Positions 17,071-27,378 of a DNA stretch of 64,000 nucleotides are shown piece after piece. The DNA is taken from assembly GCF_000590925.1 (NCBI RefSeq), contig NZ_CP004372.1:3205001-3269000 (forward strand), given 5' to 3'. Below the pieces are notes generated by a model that had not been told where the DNA came from, did not search any database, and worked only from the letters and a program-made list of their open reading frames with translations. Position 1 is the stretch's first letter. The number at the start of each line of letters is the position of its first letter. A program made the translations under genes and the position numbers. The DNA comes from Roseibacterium elongatum DSM 19469 (GTDB taxonomy: Bacteria; Pseudomonadota; Alphaproteobacteria; Rhodobacterales; Rhodobacteraceae).

Positions 17071-19755
17071 TCAAGCCGCCTTGAGAGCGCGCGCAGGCAG
17101 CCGCACGCGGAACCGCGTGCCCGCGCCCGTCGGCACATAGGCCAGATCGCCACCCAGCCGGGCCATGATCTCGCGGCTGATCGCCAGGCCCAGGCCCGCC
17201 CCCGGCGCGCCCTTGGCGGTGTCGAGCCGCGCGAATTTTTCGAAGATCAGGGCCTGTTGGCGCGGTGGAATCCCCGAGCCGTTGTCGGCGAACTCGATCT
17301 CGACCTGCCGGCCACGCGCGGCAACCGTGATCGTCAGTTCGGGCCTGTCCGCGTCACAGTATTTCTGCGCGTTGGAGATGAGGTTGATGAACACCTGCGC
17401 CAGCCGGTCGGCATCGGTCCACAGCGCGACATCCTCGGCCAGCGCCGTGCGGCGGATCGCGATCCGCCCGCCTTCCTCGAGGGCGCCCGCGGCATAGACC
17501 GCCCGGTCGAGGATATCGCCCAGCCGCGCCTCGCCCTCGTTCAGGCTGACCCGGCCATTCTCGAGAACGGAGAGATCCAGCAAATCGTCCAGCAGTCGCG
17601 TCAGGCGCAGGCTCTCGTCATGGATGATGCGCGAAAACCGCGCCCGCGCGGCATCATCGACCGGATCGGCCTGCATCAGGATCTCGGAAAACGACCGGAT
17701 CGAGGTCATCGGCGTTCGCAGTTCATGGCTGATCTGGCTGAGAAAGGCATCCTTCTGCACCGACAATTCGGTCAGCTTCTGGTTGACCTCGCGCAGGCGC
17801 TCGGCGGTCTGGGCCAGCTCGGCCGATTTCGCCTCGAGCTGGCTGGAATACTCCATGATCTGCGCGGTCTCGTCGGCCACCGCCAGCAGGTCGCGCACCG
17901 AAACGCTGGCCCCGCCGGTGATCTGGGCCACCATGGCATGGGCCGTCGCCGCACCCACCGACCCGGCCAGTTCCCGCTCGAGCCGTTCGAGGAATTCGGC
18001 ATCCGGTTCGGGCATGGCGCCGCCGCGCCCCTGGGTCAAAGCCACCTCCTGAAACAGCCGCCCCGCCCGTTGGGTCCCGAGGATCCGCTGCGCCATGATG
18101 AGCAGATCGTCGGTCGTGCCCGCCGCGCCGCGCCAGCCCAGGAGCGCGCGGGAATGGTCGTAGACATTGACGAACTGCGCGCCCTGCAACCGCTCCAGCG
18201 GGCTGGGAAACGAAAACAGCGAGCCCAGGATGAACAGCAGCGTGTTGGTGCCCAGAGACAGGATCATCGCCGTCAACAGGCTGTCGGTCGCCTGCAGGCC
18301 CAGGGGCGTCGCCGGGCTGAGCCAGCCGATGCCGAACGGCCCCTCGGCCAGCATCGCCGGGATCAGGCCGCCGGTCTCGGCCATGTTGGGGATCAAGAGC
18401 AGCCAGGCCCAGATCGCGAACCCCGTCCCGATACCCAGCGCCGCGCCGACCCGCGTCGCCCCCCGCCACAGGATGCCCCCCAAAAGCGCCGGCAGCACCT
18501 GCGCCACGCCCAGAAAGGCAATCAGGCCGATATCGGCCAGCGCCGCGGCCCCGCCGGACAGGCGGTAATACCCCAGCCCCAGGAACAACACCCCCGCGAT
18601 GGACAGCCGCCGCGCGGTCAGGGCGGCGCGACGCATGTCGCCCGCGCTCGGCCCCTCGGCCCGCGCAAACCGCAGCCAGAGCGGCATGATGATATGGTTC
18701 GACACCATCGTCGACAGCGCCAGCGCGGCCACGATCACCATCGAGGTCGCCGCCGAGAACCCGCCCAGGAACACCAAAAGCGCCAGCCCGTCGCGGCCCA
18801 GCCCCAGGGGTACGGTCAGAACGAACAGGTCGGGATTGTCCCCCGCGCTTGGCAAATCCAGACCGATCACCGCGATGGGCACGACGAACAGGCTGATCAG
18901 CATCAGATAGAGCGGAAACGCCCAGCCCGCCGTCGCCAGGTGCCGCTCGTCCGAGTTTTCGACCACCAGCACCTGAAACATGCGCGGCAGACACAGGATC
19001 GCCGCCGCCGCCAGCGCCGTGATGCCGACCCAGCGCGCGCCGTTCCAACTGGCGTCGATCACCGGGCTGGCCTCGATCCGGGCCAGCATGTCGGCGGGCC
19101 CGTCCGCCACGCCCCAGACGACGAAAACGCCCAACGCCAGCAATGCGAACAGCTTGACGATCGCCTCCAGCGCGATGGCCGAAACCAGGCCGGGATGACG
19201 TTCGTTGACATCCAACGAGCGGGTGCCGAACACGATGGTGAACAGCGCCAGCCCCGCCGCGACCCAGACCGCCGTCGCCTCGGCATCGGGCCCGCCGACC
19301 CCGCCCGAACGGGCAAAGACCGAGAACGACAGGGTCACCGATTGCAATTGCAGCGCGATATAGGGGGTCGTGCCCACCACGGCGAGCAGCGTCACCATCG
19401 CCGCCAGCCCCCCCGACTTGCCGTAGCGGCTGGAAATCATGTCGGCGATCGAGGTGATGCGCTGCGCCCGCCCGATGCGGACCATCTTGCGCAACAGCCA
19501 GAACCAGCCGATGAAGACCAGCGTCGGCCCCAGATAGATCGTCAGAAACTCCAACCCCGACCGCGCGGCCGAGCCCACCGCGCCGTAAAACGTCCATGCG
19601 GTGGTGTAGATCGACAGGCTCAGCGTATAGGTGAAGGGTGAATTCAGCCAGCGCGCCTTGCCCTCGGCGGCGCGTTTCTCGGCCCAGAAGGCCACGGCGA
19701 ACAGCCCCGCGACATAGAGCACGCAGACCGCGACAAGGCCGTTGAAGCTCAGCAT
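17071..19755 (-). CDS. Symporter-coupled sensor histidine kinase, CrbS-like
   Basis: This 894-residue protein fuses a sodium/solute symporter (SSS) domain of roughly twelve to thirteen membrane helices (residues about 1-490) to a histidine kinase. After a linker with a coiled coil (QLEAKSAELAQTAERLREV), the H-box is SQISHELRTPMTSIR with phospho-acceptor His677. The N-box is LISNAQKYC and the G-boxes are FADNGSGIPP and GAGLGLAISREI. There is no receiver at the C-terminus. The layout matches CrbS/CbrA kinases; CrbS-CrbR controls acs and acetate use in gammaproteobacteria. A receiver protein, an XRE regulator and acs all lie just upstream, so a role in acetate sensing is a strong inference. It starts 1 base after the stop of the small membrane gene. 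Confidence 0.9.
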   Translation of the reverse strand: MLSFNGLVAVCVLYVAGLFAVAFWAEKRAAEGKARWLNSPFTYTLSLSIYTTAWTFYGAVGSAARSGLEFLTIYLGPTLVFIGWFWLLRKMVRIGRAQRITSIADMISSRYGKSGGLAAMVTLLAVVGTTPYIALQLQSVTLSFSVFARSGGVGGPDAEATAVWVAAGLALFTIVFGTRSLDVNERHPGLVSAIALEAIVKLFALLALGVFVVWGVADGPADMLARIEASPVIDASWNGARWVGITALAAAAILCLPRMFQVLVVENSDERHLATAGWAFPLYLMLISLFVVPIAVIGLDLPSAGDNPDLFVLTVPLGLGRDGLALLVFLGGFSAATSMVIVAALALSTMVSNHIIMPLWLRFARAEGPSAGDMRRAALTARRLSIAGVLFLGLGYYRLSGGAAALADIGLIAFLGVAQVLPALLGGILWRGATRVGAALGIGTGFAIWAWLLLIPNMAETGGLIPAMLAEGPFGIGWLSPATPLGLQATDSLLTAMILSLGTNTLLFILGSLFSFPSPLERLQGAQFVNVYDHSRALLGWRGAAGTTDDLLIMAQRILGTQRAGRLFQEVALTQGRGGAMPEPDAEFLERLERELAGSVGAATAHAMVAQITGGASVSVRDLLAVADETAQIMEYSSQLEAKSAELAQTAERLREVNQKLTELSVQKDAFLSQISHELRTPMTSIRSFSEILMQADPVDDAARARFSRIIHDESLRLTRLLDDLLDLSVLENGRVSLNEGEARLGDILDRAVYAAGALEEGGRIAIRRTALAEDVALWTDADRLAQVFINLISNAQKYCDADRPELTITVAARGRQVEIEFADNGSGIPPRQQALIFEKFARLDTAKGAPGAGLGLAISREIMARLGGDLAYVPTGAGTRFRVRLPARALKAA

Positions 19756-19756
19756 G

Positions 19757-20044
19757 TCAGCGCTCCGGCGCGGCGGCCGACGGCCTTGGGGCGATCTCCT
19801 CCTCCGGAATGTCGCGCATCAAGGCCCGGTTGATCAGATAGGTGCCGCCGATCAATCCCGCCCAGACGGCAAAGAAATAGACCAGCCACGCGTCCAGCCC
19901 GGCCGCCGCCGTCTGCTCGGCCTCGGAGCGGATGAAGACCGGCCCGAACAGCAGCACCGCCCCCAGAACGGGCAACAGCCGCGCCGCATCCTGCAGCCGA
20001 TTGTGCCGATAGGTGCGCCGTTCCAGGAAAAGCCGCCGTGCCAT
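19757..20044 (-). CDS. Small two-helix membrane protein beside the kinase
   Basis: A 95-residue protein has a basic N-terminus (MARRLFLERRTYRHNRLQDA), two membrane helices (LLPVLGAVLLFGPVFI and WLVYFFAVWAGLIGGTYLI) and an acidic, proline-rich tail. It lies between the receiver gene (9-base gap) and the symporter-kinase (1-base gap), so it is certainly co-transcribed with them. It may be an accessory subunit of the symporter domain, much as small membrane proteins accompany some SSS transporters, but that is inference. Confidence 0.8.
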   Translation of the reverse strand: MARRLFLERRTYRHNRLQDAARLLPVLGAVLLFGPVFIRSEAEQTAAAGLDAWLVYFFAVWAGLIGGTYLINRALMRDIPEEEIAPRPSAAAPER

Positions 20045-20053
20045 GCCGCGCCC

Positions 20054-20461
20054 TCAGGCCCCGCCGCCAGACTGCGCCGCCCGCACCGCGCTGGGAGAGA
20101 TGACCAGAGCATTCACCGTCTCGACCAGTTCGGCATTGGAAAAGGGCTTGGTCAGAAAGGCGTTCGCGCCCAGCGACATGGCCTGGTCGCGATCCTTGGT
20201 CTGGCCCTTGGCGGTCAGCATCAGCACCGGCAGATCGCGCGTGGCCGGATTGGCGCGCAGATCGCGCAGGATATCCAGCCCCGACCGTCCGGGCAGCATC
20301 ACGTCCAGCACGATGACGTCGGGGGCGACGCGGGCGACCTCGGCCATGGCGGTTTCACCCTTGCCATGGCCCTGCACATCCCACCCGTCCCGCGACAGCA
20401 GGAACCCGATGGCCTCAAGGATGTTGGCCTCGTCCTCGATCAGAAGAATGCGCTTGCCCAA
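20054..20461 (-). CDS. Stand-alone response-regulator receiver
   Basis: This 135-residue CheY-like receiver domain has no output domain. The acidic pocket is LLIEDE, the phospho-acceptor is Asp53 in VIVLDVMLPGRSG, and the later conserved residues are in LMLTAKG and FLTKPFSNAEL. The start is a TTG at 20461: GAGGGGAGG lies ten bases upstream and no ATG or GTG is available in frame. It heads the operon with the small membrane protein and the CrbS-like kinase, so the kinase His677 is its likely phosphodonor. With no DNA-binding part it must act through a protein partner, possibly the adjacent XRE regulator. Confidence 0.9.
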   Translation of the reverse strand: MGKRILLIEDEANILEAIGFLLSRDGWDVQGHGKGETAMAEVARVAPDVIVLDVMLPGRSGLDILRDLRANPATRDLPVLMLTAKGQTKDRDQAMSLGANAFLTKPFSNAELVETVNALVISPSAVRAAQSGGGA

Positions 20462-20553
20462 ATGAGCCGGACCTCCCCTCGGCCGGTCCGGTCAGTCTGC
20501 AAAATGCCGCGTGATTAGGCAATGCCCATCCGGGGGGCCAGTCCGGGGGGCCT

Positions 20554-21861
20554 TCAGCGGCGCGCCAGACAGGCGTCGCGCGGGCAGAGCTGACAGCCGG
20601 GCCCGGCCGGGATCGCGGCGGCGCCGTCCTCGGGGACGGCCGGCGCGATCAGCATCGTGGCCTGCATGACGGGCGCGCGGCCGAACCCCGTCTGCGCCAC
20701 GGGTTGCGCCACCGACCAGGTGTCGAACACCCCGCCCTGCGGCAGAGAGAGCCGCGCCGCCTCGGGGTGGCCGGGGCGGGCCAGCACCGCGTAAAGCGGC
20801 CAGAGCGGGCATCCCGGCCCGAAACGCGGGATCGAGAAGGACGCCAGCCGCCGGCGGAACAGCAACGCGCCCGCCGCGTCGCAGACCGCAAGCCCGTAAT
20901 CGGGCACACCCGCCTCGGGCGGCAGGCTGGCCAGCCGGCGCAGAACCAGCGCCACATCCCCCTGCCCCAGCCTCAGCATGCGGCCCGGGTCGAACCCCGC
21001 CTCGCGCGCGGCGGGCTGGATCACGTCCAGTGGCAGGCGGGCGGCATCCTGCGCGTAGCGCGCCAGCATCTCGTGCGCCAAGGCGCGGCTGGCGGCATCC
21101 TCCATGCCGGCGGCGCGCTCGACGACGCCGGCGATCCCGTCGGCGCCATGGGCCTCGATCTCGGGGAAGTGATGCCCCGCCGCCTCGAACAGGGCTTCGA
21201 CCGTCTCGATCGGGGTCGAGCTTGGGCCGGGCCCCTCGGATTCCGGGGCCTCGAAATGCGCCAGGATCGACGTGGCACGCAGCGACAGGCGCTCGGCCTC
21301 TTCGTGCAGGTTGCGATGGAATCGCCCGCGCCAGGCGGCGTCCAGATCGGGCTCGCGCGCCAGGATATCCGCGGTCGAGCGGATCGCCGCCACCGAGGAC
21401 AGCACCTCGTGCATCGCCTCGGCCAGTGCCGGATCATGGCCCAGACGGTCGCGCAGCCCCTCGGCCACCGCCTCCAGCCCCGAGATGCGCTTGTGCTGGG
21501 CCGCGATCAGCCCCGTCCAACCGGGAAAGCGCGCGGCCAGCTCGTCGATGCGCTCGGCCTCGGGGGTCACGCCGCCCAAGGCCGAGCGCGTGTCGCGCGC
21601 CGCCGCCTGCAGCGTGTCATAAAGCGTCGCATCGGCCCCTTCCGACAGGGCCGCCGGTTCGACATCCAGCGCCCGCGCCAGCGCATTCAGCAGCTTGCCG
21701 CCGATATTGCGCCGGTTGTGTTCGATGAGATTGAGATACGAGGCGGAAATGCCCACGGCCTCGGCCAGCGCGGCCTGTTTCATCCCCCGCGCCAGGCGAC
21801 GTTCGCGAATCCGGTTGCCGGTCATCTCCGCGCGGCGCACCCCGTCGGGCAATCCGGCCAT
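20554..21861 (-). CDS. XRE regulator with DUF2083, RamB/ScfR type
   Basis: This 435-residue regulator has an N-terminal XRE helix-turn-helix (MKQAALAEAVGISASYLNLI) and a long C-terminal region ending in the cysteine motif CQLCPRDACLARR that is typical of short-chain fatty-acid regulators with DUF2083 (RamB, PrpR, ScfR). RamB controls acetate genes including acs/ack in corynebacteria. GGGAGGGATCAC precedes the ATG. It is divergent from acs, sharing a 179-base control region, and follows the sensor-kinase operon, so it is the likely transcriptional regulator of acs. The four clustered cysteines suggest a metal or Fe-S/redox centre, which is known for some relatives. Confidence 0.88.
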   Translation of the reverse strand: MAGLPDGVRRAEMTGNRIRERRLARGMKQAALAEAVGISASYLNLIEHNRRNIGGKLLNALARALDVEPAALSEGADATLYDTLQAAARDTRSALGGVTPEAERIDELAARFPGWTGLIAAQHKRISGLEAVAEGLRDRLGHDPALAEAMHEVLSSVAAIRSTADILAREPDLDAAWRGRFHRNLHEEAERLSLRATSILAHFEAPESEGPGPSSTPIETVEALFEAAGHHFPEIEAHGADGIAGVVERAAGMEDAASRALAHEMLARYAQDAARLPLDVIQPAAREAGFDPGRMLRLGQGDVALVLRRLASLPPEAGVPDYGLAVCDAAGALLFRRRLASFSIPRFGPGCPLWPLYAVLARPGHPEAARLSLPQGGVFDTWSVAQPVAQTGFGRAPVMQATMLIAPAVPEDGAAAIPAGPGCQLCPRDACLARR

Positions 21862-21900
21862 GTGATCCCTCCCAAGTGTGGCAGGGGCAGGTTAACAGGC

Positions 21901-21926
21901 TTTACAACTTCAGCAAAGATTTTACA
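21901..21926. promoter_or_regulatory. Candidate operator, two TTTACA repeats 20 bp apart
   Basis: Two direct copies of TTTACA start exactly 20 bases apart, with GCAAAG between them, in the divergent XRE/acs control region. RamB-type regulators recognise TTTGCAAA-like sequence, so this AT-rich patch is the best operator candidate here. This is inference. Confidence 0.4.
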
Positions 21927-22040
21927 GCGCCGCGCGCCCCGGGCAAGAGGCTTGCCTCACCGGCAGCGATGCGAAACACTCGCCCCGACGGCCGAACCGG
22001 GGAGGGTTCGGTTGCCCATCAGACATGAAGGGGAGGACCC

Positions 22041-23990
<1,950 letters not shown>

Positions 23991-24032
23991 TGCCGGCGGG
24001 GCCGCCGCGCCCCCGCGCGCGCCGGCGGTCCC

Positions 24033-26675
24033 TCAGCCCACGCTGCACAGCGCCCGCAGATGCGGCGGCAGATCCTTGTTGCGTGAATAGGCGCGCGCCG
24101 AGGCGCCCATCACCTCGGCCACGTTATGGCCATCGAGGTCCGGGAAAAGCTCCAGCAGCTCGGCCAGGGCCGCCCGGTCGAGGCTGCCCATCGCCATCGG
24201 ACCGGGATAGAAACTCTCGGTCGGGATGCCGTTCGACCAGATTACCTCGTGACGCTCGAACAGCAGATGGATATAGGTCACCGACCGCGCGCCGGCCTTG
24301 ATGCGCGCGCCGCCGCCGGGCATCCGCGCCAGGTGCGTCGCGCGATAGAGCGTTTCGCCCCCGGCCAGGTCACGGGGCGTCAAGAGAACCCCATGCTGGG
24401 GCGAGACGACCAGATCACGCTCCAGCCCGAAATGCCCCGCCTGCAACTGCACCGGGCGCAGCCACGGCGACGCGGCCAGTTGCGCCTGGTTCAGCGTCTT
24501 GTGGCCGATCCAGACCACCGGCTTGATCCCGTTGTCGCGTGTCATCACCAGATCGCCGGGGCGCAACTGCTCGATCGGGATCTCGCCCTGCGGCGTCAGG
24601 ATCAGCGTGCCGGGCGTGAAACAGACAACTCCGGTGTTTTCCTGCGTGAAAAAGGTCTCGTCCCCGGCCCCGCCGGTAAAGACGATCCCCTCGCCGGTGC
24701 CGAATTGCGCATTGTCCGAATAATCGACGGTCAGCCCGCGCGTATCGGTCGTGTTCGACTGGTTGAGGATGCCGTCATCGGCGTAGTCGGCATAAAGCTC
24801 GGAGATATGGTCATAATAGCCCGACAGGTCGATCTGGTCATTGTTCGTCGGGTCGCCATCGTCGATCGCACCGGCGGTCGGATCGTTGAAATCCGTGATC
24901 GTGTCGAGGCCGCCGCCGTAAGAGAACGTGTCGTCGCCATCGCCCCCCGACAGCAGATCGTCGCCGTCACCGCCCGACAGCAGATCGTCGCCGGTCCCGC
25001 CCGTCAGCGTGTCATCGCCCCCGCCCCCGCTCAGCGTATCATCGCCCGCGCCGGCATCGACCGCGACCGCGCCCATCCCGGCGGACCCGTCAAAGCTGTC
25101 GTCCTGATCGGTCAGGACAAAACCCTCGATCTCTTCAAAGGCGACCTCGTCCGCCCCGGCGGTGGCATCGCCCCGTTCCGTGCCGGACAGGACCACCTCG
25201 ATCCCCTGCGACAGGTTCGAGAAATCCATCAGGTCGTCATCGTCACCGCCTTCGCCGCCGATGACCGAGTCGCTGCCGAACCCGTCGCTGAAAAAGAAGC
25301 TGTCGGCATCGTCGCCGCCCGCCATCGTGTCATCGCCCGCCCCGCCGACCAGCGTGTCGGCGCCGGTGCCGCCCCGGATCGAATCGTCGCCCGTGCCGCC
25401 ATCGAGGCTGTCCGCGCCCGCGCCGCCATTGACCAGGTCATTGCCGCTGCCCGCGAACACGATGTCATCGCCCGCGCCGGAATTGACCGTGTCATCGCCG
25501 CCCCAGGCCTGGATCACGTCATCGTCGCCGGTGGTGCCCATCACGCCTGTGGCGTCACCCGCATCGACCAGGTCGCCGTCGGGATCGCCCGTATAGCTGC
25601 CGTCGATCACCTCGCCCGCCGCGGTGCCGTCAACGATGCCGTCCAGTGCCGGGGCGGCCTCGGTCGTCAGGGTGAGATACCCCACATCCGTCGTGCCATC
25701 GGCGTTCTCGACCGTGTAGGTGATCAGCGTCGTGCCGACGGCCGTGCCCGTTGCGATGGTCAGCGTCCCGTCCGCGTTCAGGGTCACGGCCTGTCCCGTG
25801 GCCAGCACCACGGCCGGCCCGCCCACCGAAATCGGCTCGCCATTGACCTCGGTGATAGTCAGGCCCTGCCCCAGCGTATCGATATCATTGGCCAGAACAT
25901 CGACGACGCGGCTTTCGTTGACCGGAAAGGTCACCTCGTCATCAAAGGCCAGCGCGACCGTCTGGATGCTTTCCTCGGCGAACAGGACATTGGTATCCCA
26001 GCCGCCATCGCCCTCGTCGGCCAGCGCGATCTTGATCGTGTTGTCCACGCCGGCGTTGACCGGCGCCTTGAAGGACAGCCCGACCGTGAACCCGTCCATC
26101 TCGGTGTTGTAGGGGTCGGACCCGGCCGGATTGTTGATGTAGAGGTTCGAATTGGTGACGTTGTTCACCGTGTCGATCGACACCGGATCGCCGATGGGGG
26201 TGACGGCAATGAAATCGCCATTCACCCACACCCCCAGCGAGTCCGAGAACCCCGAGTTCACGTATTCGAGGTATTCCTCGGAGGAAAAGGTGAACTGCAT
26301 CGTGATGTAGTCACCATCGGGCACGAAGACCGCCTCGAACACCACGGCGTCAAAGGTCGCCGCGCCGCCATTGACCGCGCTCAGCTCGGCATCGCCGGGC
26401 CCGCCATGGTTGGTGGTCGTGCCACCTGTCGTATTGGTGTTCGTGGTGCCGCTGGAATTGGTGAAATCGGTGACATCGCCGGTGGAAAAGATCACGCCGC
26501 TGTCGCTGGGCACCACCCCGGCCGAGGTCGCCTCGCCCCCGGTATAGGTGCCCGCCTGCCCGGCGCTGCCCGTCAGGGTCGCCGATTGCACGGTGATCCC
26601 GTCGCCGAACAACTGATCGGCAAGCGTCGTCGCGTCGGACGTGACGGTGACGTTCAGTTCCGTGGCCGTGGGCAT
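24033..26675 (-). CDS. Secreted RTX protein with choice-of-anchor L and Hint domains
   Basis: This 880-residue protein lacks a Sec signal. Domains in order are an N-terminal choice-of-anchor L domain (to about residue 235, with FTFSSEEYLEYVNSGFSDSL), an Ig/cadherin-like segment (about 240-350, VDVLANDIDTLGQGLTITEV), and RTX calcium-binding nonapeptides from about 380 to 600 (GGAGDDTMAGGDDAD type). The C-terminal Hint domain has its nucleophile Cys685 in VVCFTPGTLILTPQGEIPI and a VSPQHGVLLTPRD block. RTX repeats imply type I secretion and folding on extracellular calcium. Hint domains autoprocess peptide bonds. No type I secretion genes are adjacent. The high Asp and Gly content is native to RTX, not a sign of transfer. 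Confidence 0.9.
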   Translation of the reverse strand: MPTATELNVTVTSDATTLADQLFGDGITVQSATLTGSAGQAGTYTGGEATSAGVVPSDSGVIFSTGDVTDFTNSSGTTNTNTTGGTTTNHGGPGDAELSAVNGGAATFDAVVFEAVFVPDGDYITMQFTFSSEEYLEYVNSGFSDSLGVWVNGDFIAVTPIGDPVSIDTVNNVTNSNLYINNPAGSDPYNTEMDGFTVGLSFKAPVNAGVDNTIKIALADEGDGGWDTNVLFAEESIQTVALAFDDEVTFPVNESRVVDVLANDIDTLGQGLTITEVNGEPISVGGPAVVLATGQAVTLNADGTLTIATGTAVGTTLITYTVENADGTTDVGYLTLTTEAAPALDGIVDGTAAGEVIDGSYTGDPDGDLVDAGDATGVMGTTGDDDVIQAWGGDDTVNSGAGDDIVFAGSGNDLVNGGAGADSLDGGTGDDSIRGGTGADTLVGGAGDDTMAGGDDADSFFFSDGFGSDSVIGGEGGDDDDLMDFSNLSQGIEVVLSGTERGDATAGADEVAFEEIEGFVLTDQDDSFDGSAGMGAVAVDAGAGDDTLSGGGGDDTLTGGTGDDLLSGGDGDDLLSGGDGDDTFSYGGGLDTITDFNDPTAGAIDDGDPTNNDQIDLSGYYDHISELYADYADDGILNQSNTTDTRGLTVDYSDNAQFGTGEGIVFTGGAGDETFFTQENTGVVCFTPGTLILTPQGEIPIEQLRPGDLVMTRDNGIKPVVWIGHKTLNQAQLAASPWLRPVQLQAGHFGLERDLVVSPQHGVLLTPRDLAGGETLYRATHLARMPGGGARIKAGARSVTYIHLLFERHEVIWSNGIPTESFYPGPMAMGSLDRAALAELLELFPDLDGHNVAEVMGASARAYSRNKDLPPHLRALCSVG

Positions 26676-26967
26676 GGGCGCTCTCTACTCGATTCAACAG
26701 TCACACGCGGCGTCGAGAGTCGCCCGCTCCCGTTAAGGTGCGGTTACTGCACGTCGCCTCAGCCGTGACATTGCCCGCCCAGAGCGACGGTTTTGGGGCC
26801 GGATTGCGGTTTTGCACCGCGCTTAATCAGGCGAAAATGTGCATGCGCACGGCACGGGCGGGTTGCGTCGGATTTTAGCCAAACCGGGACAGGTGCCGCC
26901 GGAGCATGGTAAATTCAGGCTTGGGTCGGGGCATGAACGCACACCAGAAAAAAGGAACGTTTCGGCC
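26676..26967. other. Divergent control region of the RTX gene
   Basis: This 292-base region separates the RTX gene (minus) from a small plus-strand gene. It is less GC-rich than its surroundings (for example GGTTTTGGGG near 26790 and GGTAAATTC near 26919), as expected for promoters. I see no confident operator or small gene. Confidence 0.35.
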
Positions 26968-27318
26968 ATGCTTACCCTGCCCCCGGCGCCGCCTTGGGCC
27001 GCCCAGGTTCCGACGCAACCGTCCTCACCCCCCCTCGACACCGCCCGCCACACCAAGCCCGAGTTGGGCACATCGGCCGTGACGCCCCCAGCGGCCGCTC
27101 ATGCTACCGCCGAGCGCCCCGCCGCCGGTCGCAGCAGCCAGGTCGACCCCCTCGCGCCACCGACCGATCCCCCGCCGGTCAAGGGGTTGGGTCTGCCGCC
27201 GCTCGATGTCACGCGGGTGGGCGACCGCGACAGCCCCGAGGCCAGGCCGCAAACCCCGACCGAGGCGCTGTTCGCCGCCCGGTTGACCCGCGACACCGGC
27301 CAGGAAGACGGCGCATGA
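26968..27318 (+). CDS. Small proline-rich protein of unknown function
   Basis: A 116-residue proline- and alanine-rich protein starts MLTLPPAPPWAAQVPTQPSS and has a more ordered-looking tail (GLPPLDVTRVGDRDSPEARP, then TPTEALFAARLTRDTG). AAAAAGGAACG lies upstream of the ATG, which favours translation. No signal peptide, motif or family is recognised. It is convergent with the pyrimidine importer operon, from which a GC hairpin separates it. The coding call is moderate because composition alone can produce such frames in GC-rich DNA. Confidence 0.5.
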   Translation: MLTLPPAPPWAAQVPTQPSSPPLDTARHTKPELGTSAVTPPAAAHATAERPAAGRSSQVDPLAPPTDPPPVKGLGLPPLDVTRVGDRDSPEARPQTPTEALFAARLTRDTGQEDGA

Positions 27319-27321
27319 CAA

Positions 27322-27351
27322 GAAAGGGCGGCCCCGATCAGGGGGCCGCCC
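27322..27351 (-). terminator. Hairpin ending the pyrimidine importer operon
   Basis: A perfect 10-bp stem (GGGCGGCCCC with GGGGCCGCCC, loop GATCAG) is followed on the minus strand by TTTCTT. It sits between the convergent proline-rich gene and the substrate-binding protein gene and could serve both. Confidence 0.65.
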
Positions 27352-27378
27352 GACAGCGTCAAAGCTGCGCGCGCCAGC

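Noticed and set aside
16834..19641. A 935-codon plus-strand frame opposite the sensor kinase
   Set aside because: It is a long antisense shadow with low-complexity translation and no start context. The minus-strand kinase has all its motifs.
24941..25520. Possible CRISPR or tandem DNA repeat in the RTX region
   Set aside because: The repeats are in-frame nonapeptide codons with varied bases and no unique spacers of constant length; they encode RTX motifs.
24126..26768. An 880-codon plus-strand frame opposite the RTX gene
   Set aside because: It mirrors the RTX repeats and has no recognised family; it is a shadow of the repeat composition.
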